Origin: Brachynemurus nebulosus
Taxonomy: Eukaryota; Arthropoda; Insecta; Neuroptera; Myrmeleontidae
Direction: 5' to 3'
Assembly (NCBI GenBank): GCA_035578155.1
Contig: JAPWDM010000022.1
Location: 6,003,783-6,067,782, forward strand
Length of the DNA: 64,000 nt
Shown one piece after another: positions 10,396-22,555 of the stretch. A program made the translations under genes and the position numbers. How positions within the stretch are numbered: the first letter of the stretch is position 1; every line of letters starts with the position of its first letter. The notes below the pieces were generated by a model. That model worked only from the letters and a program-made list of their open reading frames with translations, was not told the DNA's origin and did not search any database.

Positions 10396-12660
10396 ACAAA
10401 AAATTGCTGCTGGTTGTAAATTCGGATCACACTTAGATACAGCTCTAAAGAACCAATTCGTTTTTGGTTTGAGAAACCAAAATATTCAAAGTCGACTTCT
10501 GAAAAAAGCGGTTAGAAAAGCTTGTAGTTTAGAAACTTCATTAAGACAAGCTGCTCAACTTCATGTAGGCGAAAAGCAAGTGTTTGCAAAAATTCAAACT
10601 TTTCAACGGAAGGAAAGCACTAAATTCAACAAAGAGCAACAAAATTCGAAGAATTCTGGTAACAAAAGAAACAACAGAGGAATAACATGTTATAAATGTG
10701 GGAGTCCAACACACCTTGGAAATCAGTGTGATAAATCAAATGTTTCTTGTTCAAAATGCCACATAAGAGGACATTTAGCGAAAGTCTGTGGCAAATTCAA
10801 AAGTAAAATTGCTACAAAAGGTCATGTAAACCGTATTGAACCAAACGACATTGACAATGTTACTAATATAGCTGAACACAGTTCACAAAATTCTAATTCT
10901 ATTTCTTCCGTAGGGTTCGATGTTTCAAATATTTGTATGGTGAAATGTACAGATTCAGTGCTCCGGAGAAAAGTATACGCAACTCTGGAAGTTAATTCGG
11001 TACCTGTAAAATTTGAAATTGATACGGGATCTGGAGTGACCCTTATTAGTATGAATCGGTTCAAGCAACTCTTCAAAAACCAGGTAATACGGGAATCCGA
11101 TCTCACTCTGGTAGCGTACTGTGGTACCAAAATTGAAGTCACGGGATATGTTCCTGTTAAATACAAAAAAATCGAATACGTACTAAATTTGTATATTGTT
11201 AGATTAGATAAAGAACCATTACTAGGTCGCGAATGGTTAAACCAAATTAAATTAGATTGGTCAGAAGTTTTCCAAATTAATTCCACAATACGTGAAAGTT
11301 CACAAATGTCAGACAAACGTATACAGGACTTATTAAACAAAATTCCCAAAGTTAAAGAACCAGGAATAAGAAAATTAACGAATATGTATGCTAGATTAAC
11401 TTTAAAGCCAAATGCCAAACCTATATTTCTCAAAGCACGCCCTGTCCTATTCGCATTAATTCCGAAAGTCGAGACAGAAATCGAAAACTTAGTTTCACAA
11501 GGAGTGTTGAGAAAAGTTAACACTTCAGAATGGGCAACACCCGTTGTCCCAGTGCAAAAGCCTAATGGGCAAATTCGTTTATGTGGTGACTTCAAGGTCA
11601 CATTAAATCCGTACTTACAGGTGAATGATCATCCACTACCCACAGTAGATGAACTTTTCGCATCTATGGCTGGGGGAGATAAATTTTCAAAAATTGACAT
11701 TAGTCAAGCTTATTTAAATATGCCCGTACATTCCGACGATAGAAAATACCTAGTGCTAAATACACATAGAGGGTTATGCGAATGCTCTCGTTTGCTCTAT
11801 GGTATAGCATCAGCTCCTGCTATATGGCAGAGAGAGATAGAAAACATCCTAAAAGGGATACCAGGGGTTACAGTCTTTTTAGACGATATTAAAGTAACGG
11901 GGCCAGATGATGACATTAATTTAGAGAGGTTAGAGGAAGTTTTGAGAAGACTTTCAATTCATAACTTAAAAATTAATTTAAATAAATGTTCCTTCCTTCA
12001 AGGCTCAATTGATTATTGTGGATATCGCGTCGATAAACACGGAATTCATAAAATAAAATCAAAAATTGACGCTATACAGAATATGAGACAACCTTCTAAT
12101 AAATCAGAAGTTCGAGCTTGTCTAGGACTAGTTCAATACTATGGTAGATTTTTCAAAAATCTGAGTACTATTTGCTATCCACTAAACCGACTGTTAAGAG
12201 ACGATGTCGAATTTAAATGGTCAAAGGCTTGTGAAAATGCATTTACTAAAATTAAAGCGGAAATGCAAACAGATAATGTCCTTTGTCATTACGATCCAAA
12301 TCTACCGCTCGTAGTTGCGGTAGATAGTAGCCCTTACGCGGTGGGCGCAGTTATTTCGCATATTCTTCCAGATGATACGGAACGACCCATTCATTTCGCG
12401 TCACAAACGCTAACACGTACACAGCAAAAATATTCTCAGTTAGATAAGGAAAGTTTTGCAATAATTTTCGCAATTAAACGCTTTTATAATTTTGTTTTTG
12501 GAAGACGTTTTATTCTTTATACTGATTCTAAATCACTTGTTCAAATATTTTCACAAAACGAAGGTATACCTGTGTTAAGTGCTACACGTATGCGGCATTA
12601 TGCTCTTTTCTTCAAGCTTTCACATACGATATTCGATATAAAAACACTAAACAACGACAC
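10386..12660 (+). pseudogene. pol: Ty3/gypsy gag-pol: nucleocapsid, protease, reverse transcriptase, RNase H
   Basis: The frame is long and uninterrupted. It holds the gag C-terminus with two zinc knuckles (CYKCGSPTHLGNQC near 10688; CSKCHIRGHLAKVC near 10747), an aspartic protease with DTGSG near 11021 and LLGREWL near 11220, and a reverse transcriptase with KIDISQAY near 11690 and the catalytic VFLDDI near 11874 (F in place of the commoner Y). RNase H with AVDSSPYAVGAV begins near 12314 and TDSKSL lies near 12522. Gag and pol are fused in one frame, as usual for this lineage. The frame ends artificially at 12674-12676 because foreign sequence enters after LNNDT. Confidence 0.92.
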
Positions 12661-13016
12661 TCGCCTCGCAAGCTAGGTTCGTGTCGCAATTTCATCTTCG
12701 TGAGTAATAATAATAACTATCATTACTAGCTCGTTGAATAATATACTAATAGACGTGTTAGATATAAATCAAAAATATACGAAATTTCAATAAAATAATA
12801 GATATACTTTAGCAATTCAGAATTAAAATTTTAACTTTATAATTGTCTATGGAAGAATCCGAATGACTGTCTCTTTTTATGTGTGAGAGAAAGCAGATTT
12901 CCTTTTTTTTACGTGACAAACTATTTTTCAAATATACCTAAATAACAATATTCTTTTCACCGTAAAGTACACAGTACAAGTCATAGATACCCATGAACCT
13001 TTTTATTGACTGTTCA
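12655..13016 (+). repeat. 355 bp duplicated segment, copy 2, inserted in pol
   Basis: Pol coding stops making sense after codons for NNDT (12651-12662) and resumes at VQNVDGMSRLP (about 13013). Removing the intervening DNA would restore an uninterrupted pol context. The inserted DNA is the copy of 9175-9537. Short shared bases (ACGACACT on the left, ACTGTT on the right) occur at both junctions and at the source locus. Confidence 0.88.
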
Positions 13017-14411
13017 AAATGTTGACGGTATGTCACGTTTACCTGTTTGTTCGGAAGACATCACTTCGTTCGAAGCGAGTGATATTTCTGAAATTCATCA
13101 AATAGAATCATTACCGATAACAGCTAAGCAGTTAGCTAAAGCAACGGAAAAAGAGGGGAAATTCAACCGTTATATGAAGCCCTTAGGACCGGAAAACATA
13201 TTCCTCCAGACTTACGTTTTAATATAGGACAAGATGAATTTACGTTACAATCAGGCTGTATTATGCGGGGTATCCGAGTGTATGTCCCTAAAACGCTCAG
13301 AAAAGAAGTTTTAAATGAACTTCATACAGCTCATTTTGGCATAACTAAAATGAAAGCCTTAGCCCGAAGCTACTGCTGGTGGCCTAGAATTGATTTAGAT
13401 ATTGAAAACATAGCCAAAAGTTGTTCAGACTGTAATAAAATTGCAAATAATCCACAAAAAGTGCCCGTCTACCCATGGGAAATATCCTCATCGGTATATG
13501 GACGGATTCATGCAGATTTCGCGGGACCTTTTTACGGAGTGTATTATTTCATAGTAGTCGATGCACTATCTAAATGGCCAGAAATTTTTATTATGCGTGA
13601 AATCACTTCTTCTAATATTATTATAATTTTACGTTCGTTATTTGCACGTTTCGGAATTCCATATCAATTCGTAAGTGACAACGGCACACAATTTACTTCA
13701 ATGGAATTTCAAAATTTTTTAAAGTCAAATAACATAAAATTCAAACCAACCGCTCCCTTTCACCCTGCAACAAACGGGCAGGCAGAAAGATTTGTGCAAA
13801 TTTTAAAACAGTCATTAAAAGCTGTGGGAAACAGTTCAGACCGAGAATATGATTTAACAAAGCTGTTATTTCAGTATTGAATAATGCCACATTTTTCTTC
13901 AAACAAATCATCCTCTCAAATTATGTTTGGTCGTGAAATTCGTTCACGATTGGATTTCATCAAACCACAAATGAACAATACCTCTATATCGAGAGAAATT
14001 TTAGGGGGGAGAGAGCTATTAGTGGGTACACGAGTTTCAGTTCGAAATTATGCTTCAAATACGAAATGGCTGTTCGGTACAGTGAAAGTACGTTTAGGTA
14101 CTCTGCACTATTTAGTTTTATTAGATGATGGACGTACGTGGAAACGTCACATTGATCAGATTCGCGAAATTAATCAGAATACTGATCTGGATAATCCAAA
14201 GATGAATCTTGTATCATCCGAGGATAACATTTCACTGCCAGAAAGTGATATTCTAGACATTCCGGATGGTACAATAAATAATGAAACCACAACGCAGGAC
14301 GAAGTGCTATCGGATGATTGTGTTGAAATACCAGTACAGGCGGATGAGGGTGTTGTTCCGATTCGGCGGTCCACCAGAATAAAACACGCTCCGGAACGAT
14401 TGAATCTATAG
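13017..14411 (+). pseudogene. pol: Ty3/gypsy pol C-terminal part: RNase H-integrase linker and integrase
   Basis: After the insertion the linker DGMSRLP starts the tether. A one-base frameshift lies near 13190. The integrase zinc finger follows (ELHTAHFG, then CSDC) near 13316-13440, then the DDE core with HADFAGPF near 13518, VSDNGTQF near 13672 and NGQAERF near 13776. A TGA at 13878-13880 interrupts the same frame, probably a CGA-to-TGA change since Arg is usual there. The C-terminal domain continues to 14411 with GTRVSVRNYASNTKW and LLDDGRTWKRHIDQI, which in this lineage binds DNA and replaces a chromodomain. The stop and shift make it inactive. Confidence 0.9.
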
Positions 14412-14553
14412 ATTCAACATTTTCTTTTTTTATTTTCTGTTATTATGGAAACTTGAGAATTGTAAAAATTTATTTGTTAATTCCTTTCAAACTAATTTGT
14501 CAAAATTTCATGTTTTTCAATACGTCTGTAAAAGAAAACCTTGGGAGAGGGAG

Positions 14554-14829
14554 TGTTATATACTTATTAAAATCATAGATTCAAACCACATCTATGATTC
14601 ATACTTTATTGTCTTGAAACATAGAGATGGTTCTACCAATCATATAGATATAATACCGCTAGTATGCGGGAACGATACAACTACTGTTGTTACGCCATGT
14701 TGACGCGTTCAGTTCATTCATTTCATTCCTCCTGTTACTTTTGTTAATTTCAAAGAATGAATAAATTATATATTTATAAAAAGTATTTGTGTATTATTTC
14801 AACGTTCAATTTCAACGTTTCTTTCTACA
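14554..14829 (+). repeat. Probable 3' LTR of the Ty3/gypsy element
   Basis: It begins TGTTATATACTTATT directly after a purine-rich tract and is proposed to end near TTTCTTTCTACA. An AATAAA signal lies near 14760. The end is estimated because no second LTR exists for comparison. Confidence 0.6.
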
Positions 14830-14931
14830 TATACAACAAAATTAAAAATTAATTTTGGAATAGATAATTTTTAGACAAATATAAATGCAAATAATTCTGG
14901 AAAAACAAAACCTTAACTATGTAAAATTACA

Positions 14932-15190
14932 GGGTGGTAAATAATGTTGAATCATAGATATCGATACAATCGTTCAGTAAATTTTGGAAATTGTTTTTAT
15001 AGATTTCTATAGCTTCTAAAATGGTTAGCCTTTGTCCTTTATTTGATTGGTGAAGTACTGTGATTTCTCTGTCTGAAGTGTGACCGGTATTTATTAAATG
15101 CCTGGCGAAAGCTGAGTCTGGTTTTTTATTCCTGTATGATCTGAAATGTTCTGCGCTTCTTGTCTCAAAGTTTCATTTTTTAAGTTACTT
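14932..15190 (-). pseudogene. Penelope-like element, C-terminal GIY-YIG endonuclease fragment (copy 1)
   Basis: The minus-strand translation gives ETRSAEHFRSYRNKK, FARHLINTGHTS, LHQSNKGQRLTILEAIEIYK. This is the final part of Penelope-like proteins, the distal half of the GIY-YIG endonuclease and the tail that follows it. The YIG catalytic portion and the RT are missing. The same region occurs in the next Penelope copy at 15870-16542. Confidence 0.78.
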
Positions 15191-15276
15191 GCATAAATAT
15201 ATGTTTTGCATTTCTGATAAATGATAGTATTCAATTTATGTATGCCAACTGTATTATTATGAACATAAATCATAAT

Positions 15277-15560
15277 TAACAACGCTATTGAATTCCGATG
15301 TAAAAATGGGAACAGTGGGGGGGGGGGGAAGTAATGTGGAATCTCTAAAAGCACACCTTCGATATTAACTGAATACAGATACAAAATTTCAGCCCTTTAG
15401 GTTTCTTTAGAAAGTGTCTGGACGTGTTAGAAAAAAGCAAAAAAATCAAGGAAATATTGGCGTAAAAATCGTAGGGTTAAATGTTGAAACCTCCAAAGAG
15501 CAGTGGCTGATTATTAACTTAACCTATACACAAAATTTCACCCCTCTAGGTTTAATATTG
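15277..15560 (+). repeat. Family B repeat fragment
   Basis: It matches the internal reiterated region of family B: TTCCGATGTAAAAATGGGA, AAAATTTCAGCCCT, TAGGTTTC and GGAAATATTGGCGTAAAAAT. A run of 12 Gs at about 15317-15328 expands the usual G stretch. It lies between two Penelope fragments. Confidence 0.8.
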
Positions 15561-15869
15561 GTAACTAAAAACACTACTTCACAAAATACCACTTTTATTG
15601 GATATAAAAACGTGTAAAGATTATATTTAGATACATGCCTATTTATTTTAAATCTTAACATACAAACTGTAGCAATGGATGATGGGGAAATTAGTAGGGA
15701 TAAAAGTAGTGGGTGGAGTCAAAAACAAGGAAAACATGTTCAGGTGAGTTAGAGACATGTGACATATAAACAAATAAGGTAGGAAATACAGTCGTGTACA
15801 AAAATTATAAAACAGAAAATAAATTGAAATAGTAAATATCGGTATAATCATTTAAAAGTATTTCAGAAT

Positions 15870-16542
15870 TGTGTTTGTAAATTTATATTGCTTCTAAAAT
15901 ATTTAGTCTGGGTCCTTTATTGGCTTTCTGTAAAACTGTGACGTTTCTCTCCGATATGTGTTCTGTGTCGATTAAATGTCTGGCAAAAATGGAATCAGAT
16001 TTCTTGTTTCTGTAGCATCTGAAGTGTTCGACTTTGTGGGTTTCAAAACTTCTGCCAATTTGACCAATGTAAAAACTATCACATACCTGACAATTTAGTT
16101 TGTCTTTTTTTGTTTTATTGTTATGTATTAAATTTCCTAAGTTAAGGCTCGATTTAAATGCAGTAGTGATATTTGATTTAGTTAGAATTTTATGTAATTT
16201 ATCTGAAATTTTACCAAAATATGTTAACGTTTTGAAATTTGATTTAGGGGTTGATTTAACGAAGGGATAAATTTCTTTTAAGATTTGTTTAAGTTCTTTT
16301 TTAGCTGCTAATTTATCAATTAATTTTGAGTTACATCCGTTACTATTTGCTATTGTTTTAATGTTATTTATTTCTATTTTAAAATTTTCTTTTGATAATG
16401 GAAAATTAAAGGCGCGATGGATCATAGAATTATAGGCTGCGACTTTATGTTGAAATGGACTTATTGAATCGTTAGGTATTGTAACTCCGGAATATGATGG
16501 TTTTTTATAATCATTTATCAAATTTATCATATTTTCATGCAA
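15870..16542 (-). pseudogene. Penelope-like element, RT tail plus GIY-YIG endonuclease (copy 2)
   Basis: An open frame of about 219 codons on the minus strand. The N-terminal half resembles the region after the Penelope RT thumb (YNSMIHRAFNFPLSKENF, CNSKLIDKL). The C-terminal half is the GIY-YIG nuclease (CQVCDSFYIGQIGRSF, then H.VEHFRCYRNKKSD and FARHLIDTEHIS). Penelope elements use this nuclease for target nicking. The RT core that should precede it is missing: at 16542 the homology stops and errantivirus sequence begins on the other strand. Many Lys and Asn codons reflect AT bias. Confidence 0.85.
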
Positions 16543-16544
16543 GA

Positions 16545-18164
16545 ATCGATACTAAAAATAATTTAATTGATTTTGACAATCCAATATTAATACCTTCAGT
16601 AAGTCATTTAAATAATGAAAATCTTAAATTTGCTAAAAATAATTTACAATTAGGCCACTCAGACGAAATTACAAAAATACAAGACCTTCAAATAGTCAAA
16701 GGATTACATAATTTTAAACAATGTTACGAAAATTACAAACAACCTATTATTTATAATCAAGTCTCTCTACCATTAGAAGATATAGATAACTTAGTGCTCC
16801 CCTTCTCAATCGATCTGTCTGATAACAACAAATTCACTGAATTCGTTAAAACAAGGTTAACGAATACATCACTAATTTTAAACAACACAGAACTCGTAAA
16901 TTACGAAAATAAAAATCTTTTTATCCTACCATGCAAGGAATAAGCATCAGATCCAATCACTTTTAACAATTTATTTGATAGCATATATACATTATATCAG
17001 TATTCTCAAATCATTCAACCACAAAAATTTTATGTTTATGATATATCCCAACTCAGTCCTCAAATATCCGAAGAAGAATTTTATAAACTATTATATTATT
17101 TCTTCTCGGATACAAATATCGAAATTAACATCATTCGCTCCAATACAATTATTGTTCGCGATCCAAAAGAAAAACAACGCTTAATCAAAGAAGCGCATCA
17201 TGATTTGATAGCAGGACATAAGGGTATAAAAAAACATTGTTAAAAAACTCAGGTTAAAATATTTTTGGAAATCTATAACAAAAGACGTAGAAGAATATAT
17301 AAAAAAAATGTCCTCAGTGTCAAAGTAATAAAGCACCCAGAAATCAAAAATCTCCCATGGTCATTACAGAAACCCCTTCAACCTTTAACGAGATGATATC
17401 TCTTGATATGATGGGTCCCTTTAAAGAAACAGATTCAAATAATAAGTTCGTTCTTACAATTCAGGATAATTTAACAAAATTTATCGATGCTTATGCTATA
17501 CCCCAGAACACTGCAGAATTCACTGCACTTAAATTTCTGGAACACTGTACAAAGTATGGGCTCCCGAAGGTCATATTGACGGATAACGGTCAAAACTTCA
17601 TAAATTCAACTATTAAAGAAATTAATAAAATATTAAATATAAAACACAAACAAAGCACACCATATAATCCTCATTCCAATGGTTCACTAGAACGTGGACA
17701 CCAGGAACTTAAAAACTTCCCCCGGAATTATGTAAATGAAAATCTCAATGACTGGTATCACTACTTACAGTTCGCGTGTTATTCCTACAACACAACGGAA
17801 AATTGGCATACAAAATTTACACCGTACGAACTTGTATTTGGCGAAAAAGCTAAACCTTTTAGCGATAAGCCAAATCTTCCTCTTTACGACAATTTCGCTA
17901 ACGATGTAAAAAATAAAATTTCTAAGTTACGCAGTAATGCAAATAAAAATCTTAAAACAGCTAAGGGACAAACAAAAAACACTTACGATAAAAATGCCAC
18001 AGAAAAAAACATTCAATGTAGAAGATAAAGCTTTACTATTTGATAGCAAAGCTCACAAACACGATAAAGATAAAAAATTAAAATCATACTATAAAGGTCC
18101 ATACGAAGTAATTAAAGTCTGGCCCAAAACAAGTCTGTCAGTTAAAAATTTCTGGACGCAATAA
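16545..18164 (+). pseudogene. pol: Errantivirus-like pol: linker and integrase
   Basis: The linker frame is open to a TAA at 16941-16943 and continues in the same frame to 17242. The HHCC zinc finger is recognisable (KEAHHDLIAGHKG near 17190, CPQCQ near 17310) but crossed by at least two frameshifts at A-rich runs. The core runs from 17357, with ISLDMMGP near 17398, LTDNGQNF near 17577 and NGSLERGH near 17680 giving the D, D and E positions. The C-terminal domain (YYKGPYEVIKVW) continues after a frameshift near 18000 and ends at 18164. The product would join the DNA copy to the host genome, but the breaks make this unlikely. Confidence 0.85.
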
Positions 18165-18193
18165 ATGGACACATTTTAAACATCTAAAACACT

Positions 18194-20157
18194 TTGGTTC
18201 AGATGTGGACAGGAATAATGATAACCCTAGTAATCCTGAAAGTCAGCCAGGCTCAAGTAACAATTGAACCAATAAAAAATTACCCAGGCATCTTCTACAA
18301 TTACCAAGGAGAAGCCCGAATTATAGAAAATTATTTAAGTCTCATCCATTATTATAATATTAGTTATATAGAAAAATTATTAATAGAAATTCCCAGGTAT
18401 TTAGATACACATAATTTAATTTGTAAACCATTAGTAGGTAACACTAATTGTAAAATAACATTAGAATTATTTAAATTAGAATTTAGAGAATTAACGGAAT
18501 GAATTTACGACTTAGAGAACAGCTATTTTAAAGAAAAAAGAAATAAAAGAGAAATCCAGTACGAACATTGATGGTTCGATCCCATCGGTAATATTTGGCA
18601 TAAAATATCGGGAAACGCTGACGCCAATGACGCCGAATTTTTAACGAATAATATAAACAAACTAGTAAAAGAACAAAGTGATGTTAACGTAATATTAAAA
18701 AATCAAATTAGGGTAATAACGGACAGTTTAAATCAGCTTAATAAAACACAAAAACAAATGAAAACATTACAGTATAAAATTAACGAACTAACGGATGAAA
18801 TAAATTTAAATTCAAATGTAACAAATAAAAACGAGCAAAGAAGCTTATTAAACCAAATAGAAATAGTCTTGAAAGAAATTTTGTCAGTTATAGCGCGACA
18901 AATTAATAAATTCGAACAGTCAGTCACATTAGCTTGGCACAATCTTATTAGCTTTGATATATTACCAGCGCGAACATTAATAAAAGAATTACTAAAGACA
19001 AAAAACTTACACCTACCATTTGAACCAACATATGAAAGTATAGGATATTATTACAAAGTTATCGAACTCAACTTATACAACCTTATATACCCTACTAATC
19101 GATATTAAAATTCCACTTGTTTCCCCTAACGAATACGAGATATACAAGATACTCTCCCTACCACAACCTGATCCTGTTATAAATAATCTTTACCAACTTA
19201 TCCAAGTACAAAAACCCTACCTGTTCACGAGTAAGAATCGATTACAACAATCACTTGGAAACAATTTGGATGAATGTAAGCAGTATCAAAAACAACAATA
19301 TGTGTGTCAACGGTCAACCGTCTACAAGAACCATAGTAGCGAATGTGGAATCCTACTTTTCGACGTTACAACACACAACTTTCCAATCGAATGCAACACC
19401 ATCAATTACGCGGATCAAGAAATATGGCAAGGTATCCACTATAATAATCAATGGTTAGCAATCAGCTCCAGTCCGATCAAATTTACCGTCAACTGTCCCA
19501 ATAATTACGTCAAGAGTTTCGAAATAAGAAATGAAATGACGAAAATCACACTAAATCAAGCATGCAAAGGCAGTTCCAAAACCATCAAAATAAAACCCAC
19601 CTCGACGATACAAGTCCAGACGTCTCAAGACTTCATTCCAGAAGTTCAACTCAACTACTGCAACGAATGCAGAAACAAATCCACAAAACTGAAACAACTT
19701 ACACCCGTTCGTCTTACGCTTACACTTTGACAACCTAGAAAAACTCACCATCAATTATCAACATCTACAAGATTTGGATCGACAGTTAAACGAAGAACTA
19801 AATGACCATATAGAATTCCTTGGACATCAATTTTCCACAGTCAAGTTAGCCGCCGGTTTGGTTATAACATTACTTATAACATTTGGTTTCTACAAATGCG
19901 AACTATTCTCGCTCATCTTGTGCTGCCTACCAAAATGGAAAACCACATCATGCACCGCCCCATGTATCAAAATCTTCAACCAATGTAACAACCGAAGCAG
20001 CAAACAAGAATCTACGATTCATTTCGCCAGCGCTCCACTCATCGAAAATCACGAGACAAAGGTCAGCAGTCTCTATGAAATACCATTAAAACCTACATCT
20101 TCCGGTTCAAAAAGAAGAGTAACCATCAAAGCGGACATCAAGCCCTACCATCCGTAG
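18194..20157 (+). pseudogene. env: Errantivirus-like envelope (F-type) pseudogene, multiply broken
   Basis: The first frame (18194-18502) begins with a hydrophobic signal-peptide-like stretch. A stop at 18500-18502 is followed in the same frame by a basic furin-like cleavage context (RNKR) near 18540, a further stop, and the WFDPIGNIWHKISG region typical of insect gypsy and baculovirus F-type fusion proteins. A helical, Asn/Lys-rich ectodomain block lies at about 18600-19108. A Cys-rich block follows at 19266-19730 in another frame. A transmembrane segment (about 19850-19900) and a cytoplasmic tail lie in the frame 19774-20157. At least two stops and two or more frame changes are present, so no functional glycoprotein can be made. 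Assignment rests on position downstream of integrase, the cleavage context and the C-terminal membrane span. Confidence 0.8.
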
Positions 20158-20178
20158 TCTAATCTCCGAAGGGAAGAT

Positions 20179-20376
20179 TGTGGTGACCCCGTCAACCACC
20201 GCATTCCATTAAAAATCATTAAGGACTAGAAAGCGGCCATGGAAATGGACTTTCACCAGTTTAGAAATCACATGACGATATTCTTATCGCTAATTAACAT
20301 AATATAATATATGTCAAGTTCAAAAATATAGAATATCATTATTATTTCAAATGTTATAATATTCGGGACGTTACTA
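20179..20376 (+). repeat. Probable 3' LTR of the errantivirus-like element
   Basis: It starts TGTGGTGACCCC after a purine tract and may end at GGGACGTTACTA, whose reverse complement resembles the start. The length of about 198 bp is estimated, since there is no 5' LTR for comparison. Confidence 0.5.
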
Positions 20377-20379
20377 TGT

Positions 20380-21250
20380 AATTTTTATTATTGAAATAAA
20401 TTTATAAAATTTAATTGTTGGATATTTTATTGTTCAGGGGGTAGACAAAGTATTATTGAAAAACCATTATTAAAAATTATTTTTGATAATTGGTTTTTCT
20501 TGGAGTTATTTCCACCAATGGTAATTATACTACTTTTTTTTCCGTAAAATTAACAATATATATTTCTTCCATTTAAGGAATCATCAGGTACATAAATGTT
20601 ATTTAAAATTTACATTTTTTATGGTGACTAGAATTTAAATTTAACTTAAGATTAGTTGAATTAATTATAATAATGATAATGTGTTAATTTACTTACAATT
20701 TCTAATTAGAAATATGTCCATGTAATTGTAAACTTTTTTTTTTATTTTTTAAAAATTATGTTGTCAAATTTGAATTTTTAATGATAATATTGTTAAATAT
20801 ATGTAGATACACTAAAATTTTTTTTTGTGAGATGCATCTGTATACGAGAGAATTTTTGTTAATGGTTATTATAAATTTGATGATAATTTATTTTTTTTTT
20901 GGTTATATTACTTACTATTGTTTGTTAATATTGATAAGTTTTGATTAGCTACTCCCAAATAAAAGCATTCATACAGTTTAAAACATTATTTAATAAAAAA
21001 TCGAAAATCGATAGTTTTAAACAATTTAAACTTTACCCATATATACTCATATAATGAAAATTGTAAATTGGACTATGAAATTTTTAACTCTTTTCTGTGC
21101 ATTACCCACGTCTGCTTTTAAACTATTTGTAGTTTAATTTTGTAAAAAAACTTAAAAAATTACAATATTTTTTTTCGTTTTTGGTATAGTAAAATTTTGG
21201 TATAGTAGAATGTTTTAAACCAAATATTGGGGAACTTCGGTTTTTTTGGA
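20380..21250. other. AT-rich DNA without recognisable gene
   Basis: No coding-like stretch was found. There is a small imperfect palindrome near 20455-20510 (AAAAACCATTA...TAATTGGTTTTT) and a tandem pair of TTTTGGTATAGTA near 21180. Confidence 0.55.
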
Positions 21251-21254
21251 GCAT

Positions 21255-21475
21255 TCTACACTAAAACATATTATTAATATATAAATATTTCTAAACAGCG
21301 AATTGAAAATAATGTGTTGATCCAAAAAAAAAAATCACACATTCTCCTATGTAAGCTAATATTTTAAGAATAAATACGTATACAGGGTGAAAAGTAAATA
21401 ACTCTCATCGTTTTAAAGAGCGAGTCAAAGCCTCCTGTAGACACTAAAGCCATAGGAATATTTTATCGGGATTAA
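21255..21475 (+). repeat. Family D repeat, copy 1
   Basis: It contains TATACAGGGTGAAAAGTAAA, CTCTCATCGTTTTAAAGAGC, and GTAGACACTAAAGCCATAGG. Nearly the same sequence, inverted and shortened, is at 28773-28975. Shorter relatives follow the (TA)n tracts at 30312 and 31572. Confidence 0.75.
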
Positions 21476-21639
21476 GTTGTATCCAATTAATTAACTCTTT
21501 CCTGCTCAGTAGTTTTAGATCATTATTGTTCAACGATACTTCAAATCAACAAATCATTACACGGATTTCTCGTTATAAGCAACTTGAAATAGAATCATAT
21601 ATCTTACTCTTTTTAAATAATAAAATTCGTATATACTTA

Positions 21640-21685
21640 AATACCCCTGTCGCAGCATCCTGCATAACATAGCGAATTTCCGTTT
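21640..21685 (+). repeat. Short direct repeat O, copy 1
   Basis: The block AATACCCCTGTCGCAGCATC followed by GCATAACATAGCGAATTTCC recurs at 39206-39250. Here it directly precedes family A copy A1. Confidence 0.7.
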
Positions 21686-21690
21686 ATAAA

Positions 21691-22218
<528 letters not shown>

Positions 22219-22555
22219 CTGTCAACAGTGATGTATAACTAGTTGCAGAGTTTTTGAGGTATCAAAGTCCAACAAAAAGGAAAGATGTATTTTTAGTAAG
22301 AGATATACATATTTTATTATATTAAGAAGATAAAATACTTTTGCAATAAAGATGGATATAAAGTAATTATGTCTAAACTCCCCCTATTAGTTGTTATATC
22401 TCTCACTCAGGTAATATTGAATGATACATACAATTTATAAAAATACACTACGTTGTAAAAAAAAAGTAATCGATTTTGAAATAGTTTGCTTATTTATATA
22501 GTAATGCAATGATGTACCTACTTAAATAAGTAATTTTAAATTAAATAAATTTCCT

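Larger units (their letters stand above)
10036..14829 (+). mobile_element. Ty3/gypsy LTR retrotransposon (K02A2.6-like lineage), 5'-truncated, with 3' LTR
   Basis: Domains occur in canonical gypsy order: gag with two CCHC knuckles, aspartic protease, reverse transcriptase, RNase H, HHCC zinc finger, integrase core and C-terminal domain, then a polypurine-like run GGGAGAGGGAG and a 3' LTR beginning TGTTATATAC. No 5' LTR or primer-binding site is visible, because gag follows a LINE tail directly. Damage consists of a gag frameshift near 10385, a 355 bp insertion after RNase H, a frameshift near 13190 and a TGA stop at 13878-13880. It is not autonomous. Confidence 0.9.
16545..20376 (+). mobile_element. 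Errantivirus-like gypsy retroelement, 5'-truncated, with env and 3' LTR
   Basis: The order is pol remnant (RNase H-integrase linker, HHCC, integrase), then an env-like region, then a short purine-rich tract GAAGGGAAGA and an LTR-like TGTGGTGACCCC start. Gag, protease, RT and the 5' LTR are absent, because the element is cut at 16545 against the Penelope copy. Both pol and env carry several stops and frameshifts, so it is an old, inactive endogenous copy. Confidence 0.82.

Noticed and set aside
10822..11601. 259-codon minus-strand ORF
   Set aside because: Antisense shadow of the gypsy gag-pol; its plus-strand frame is clearly the real one.
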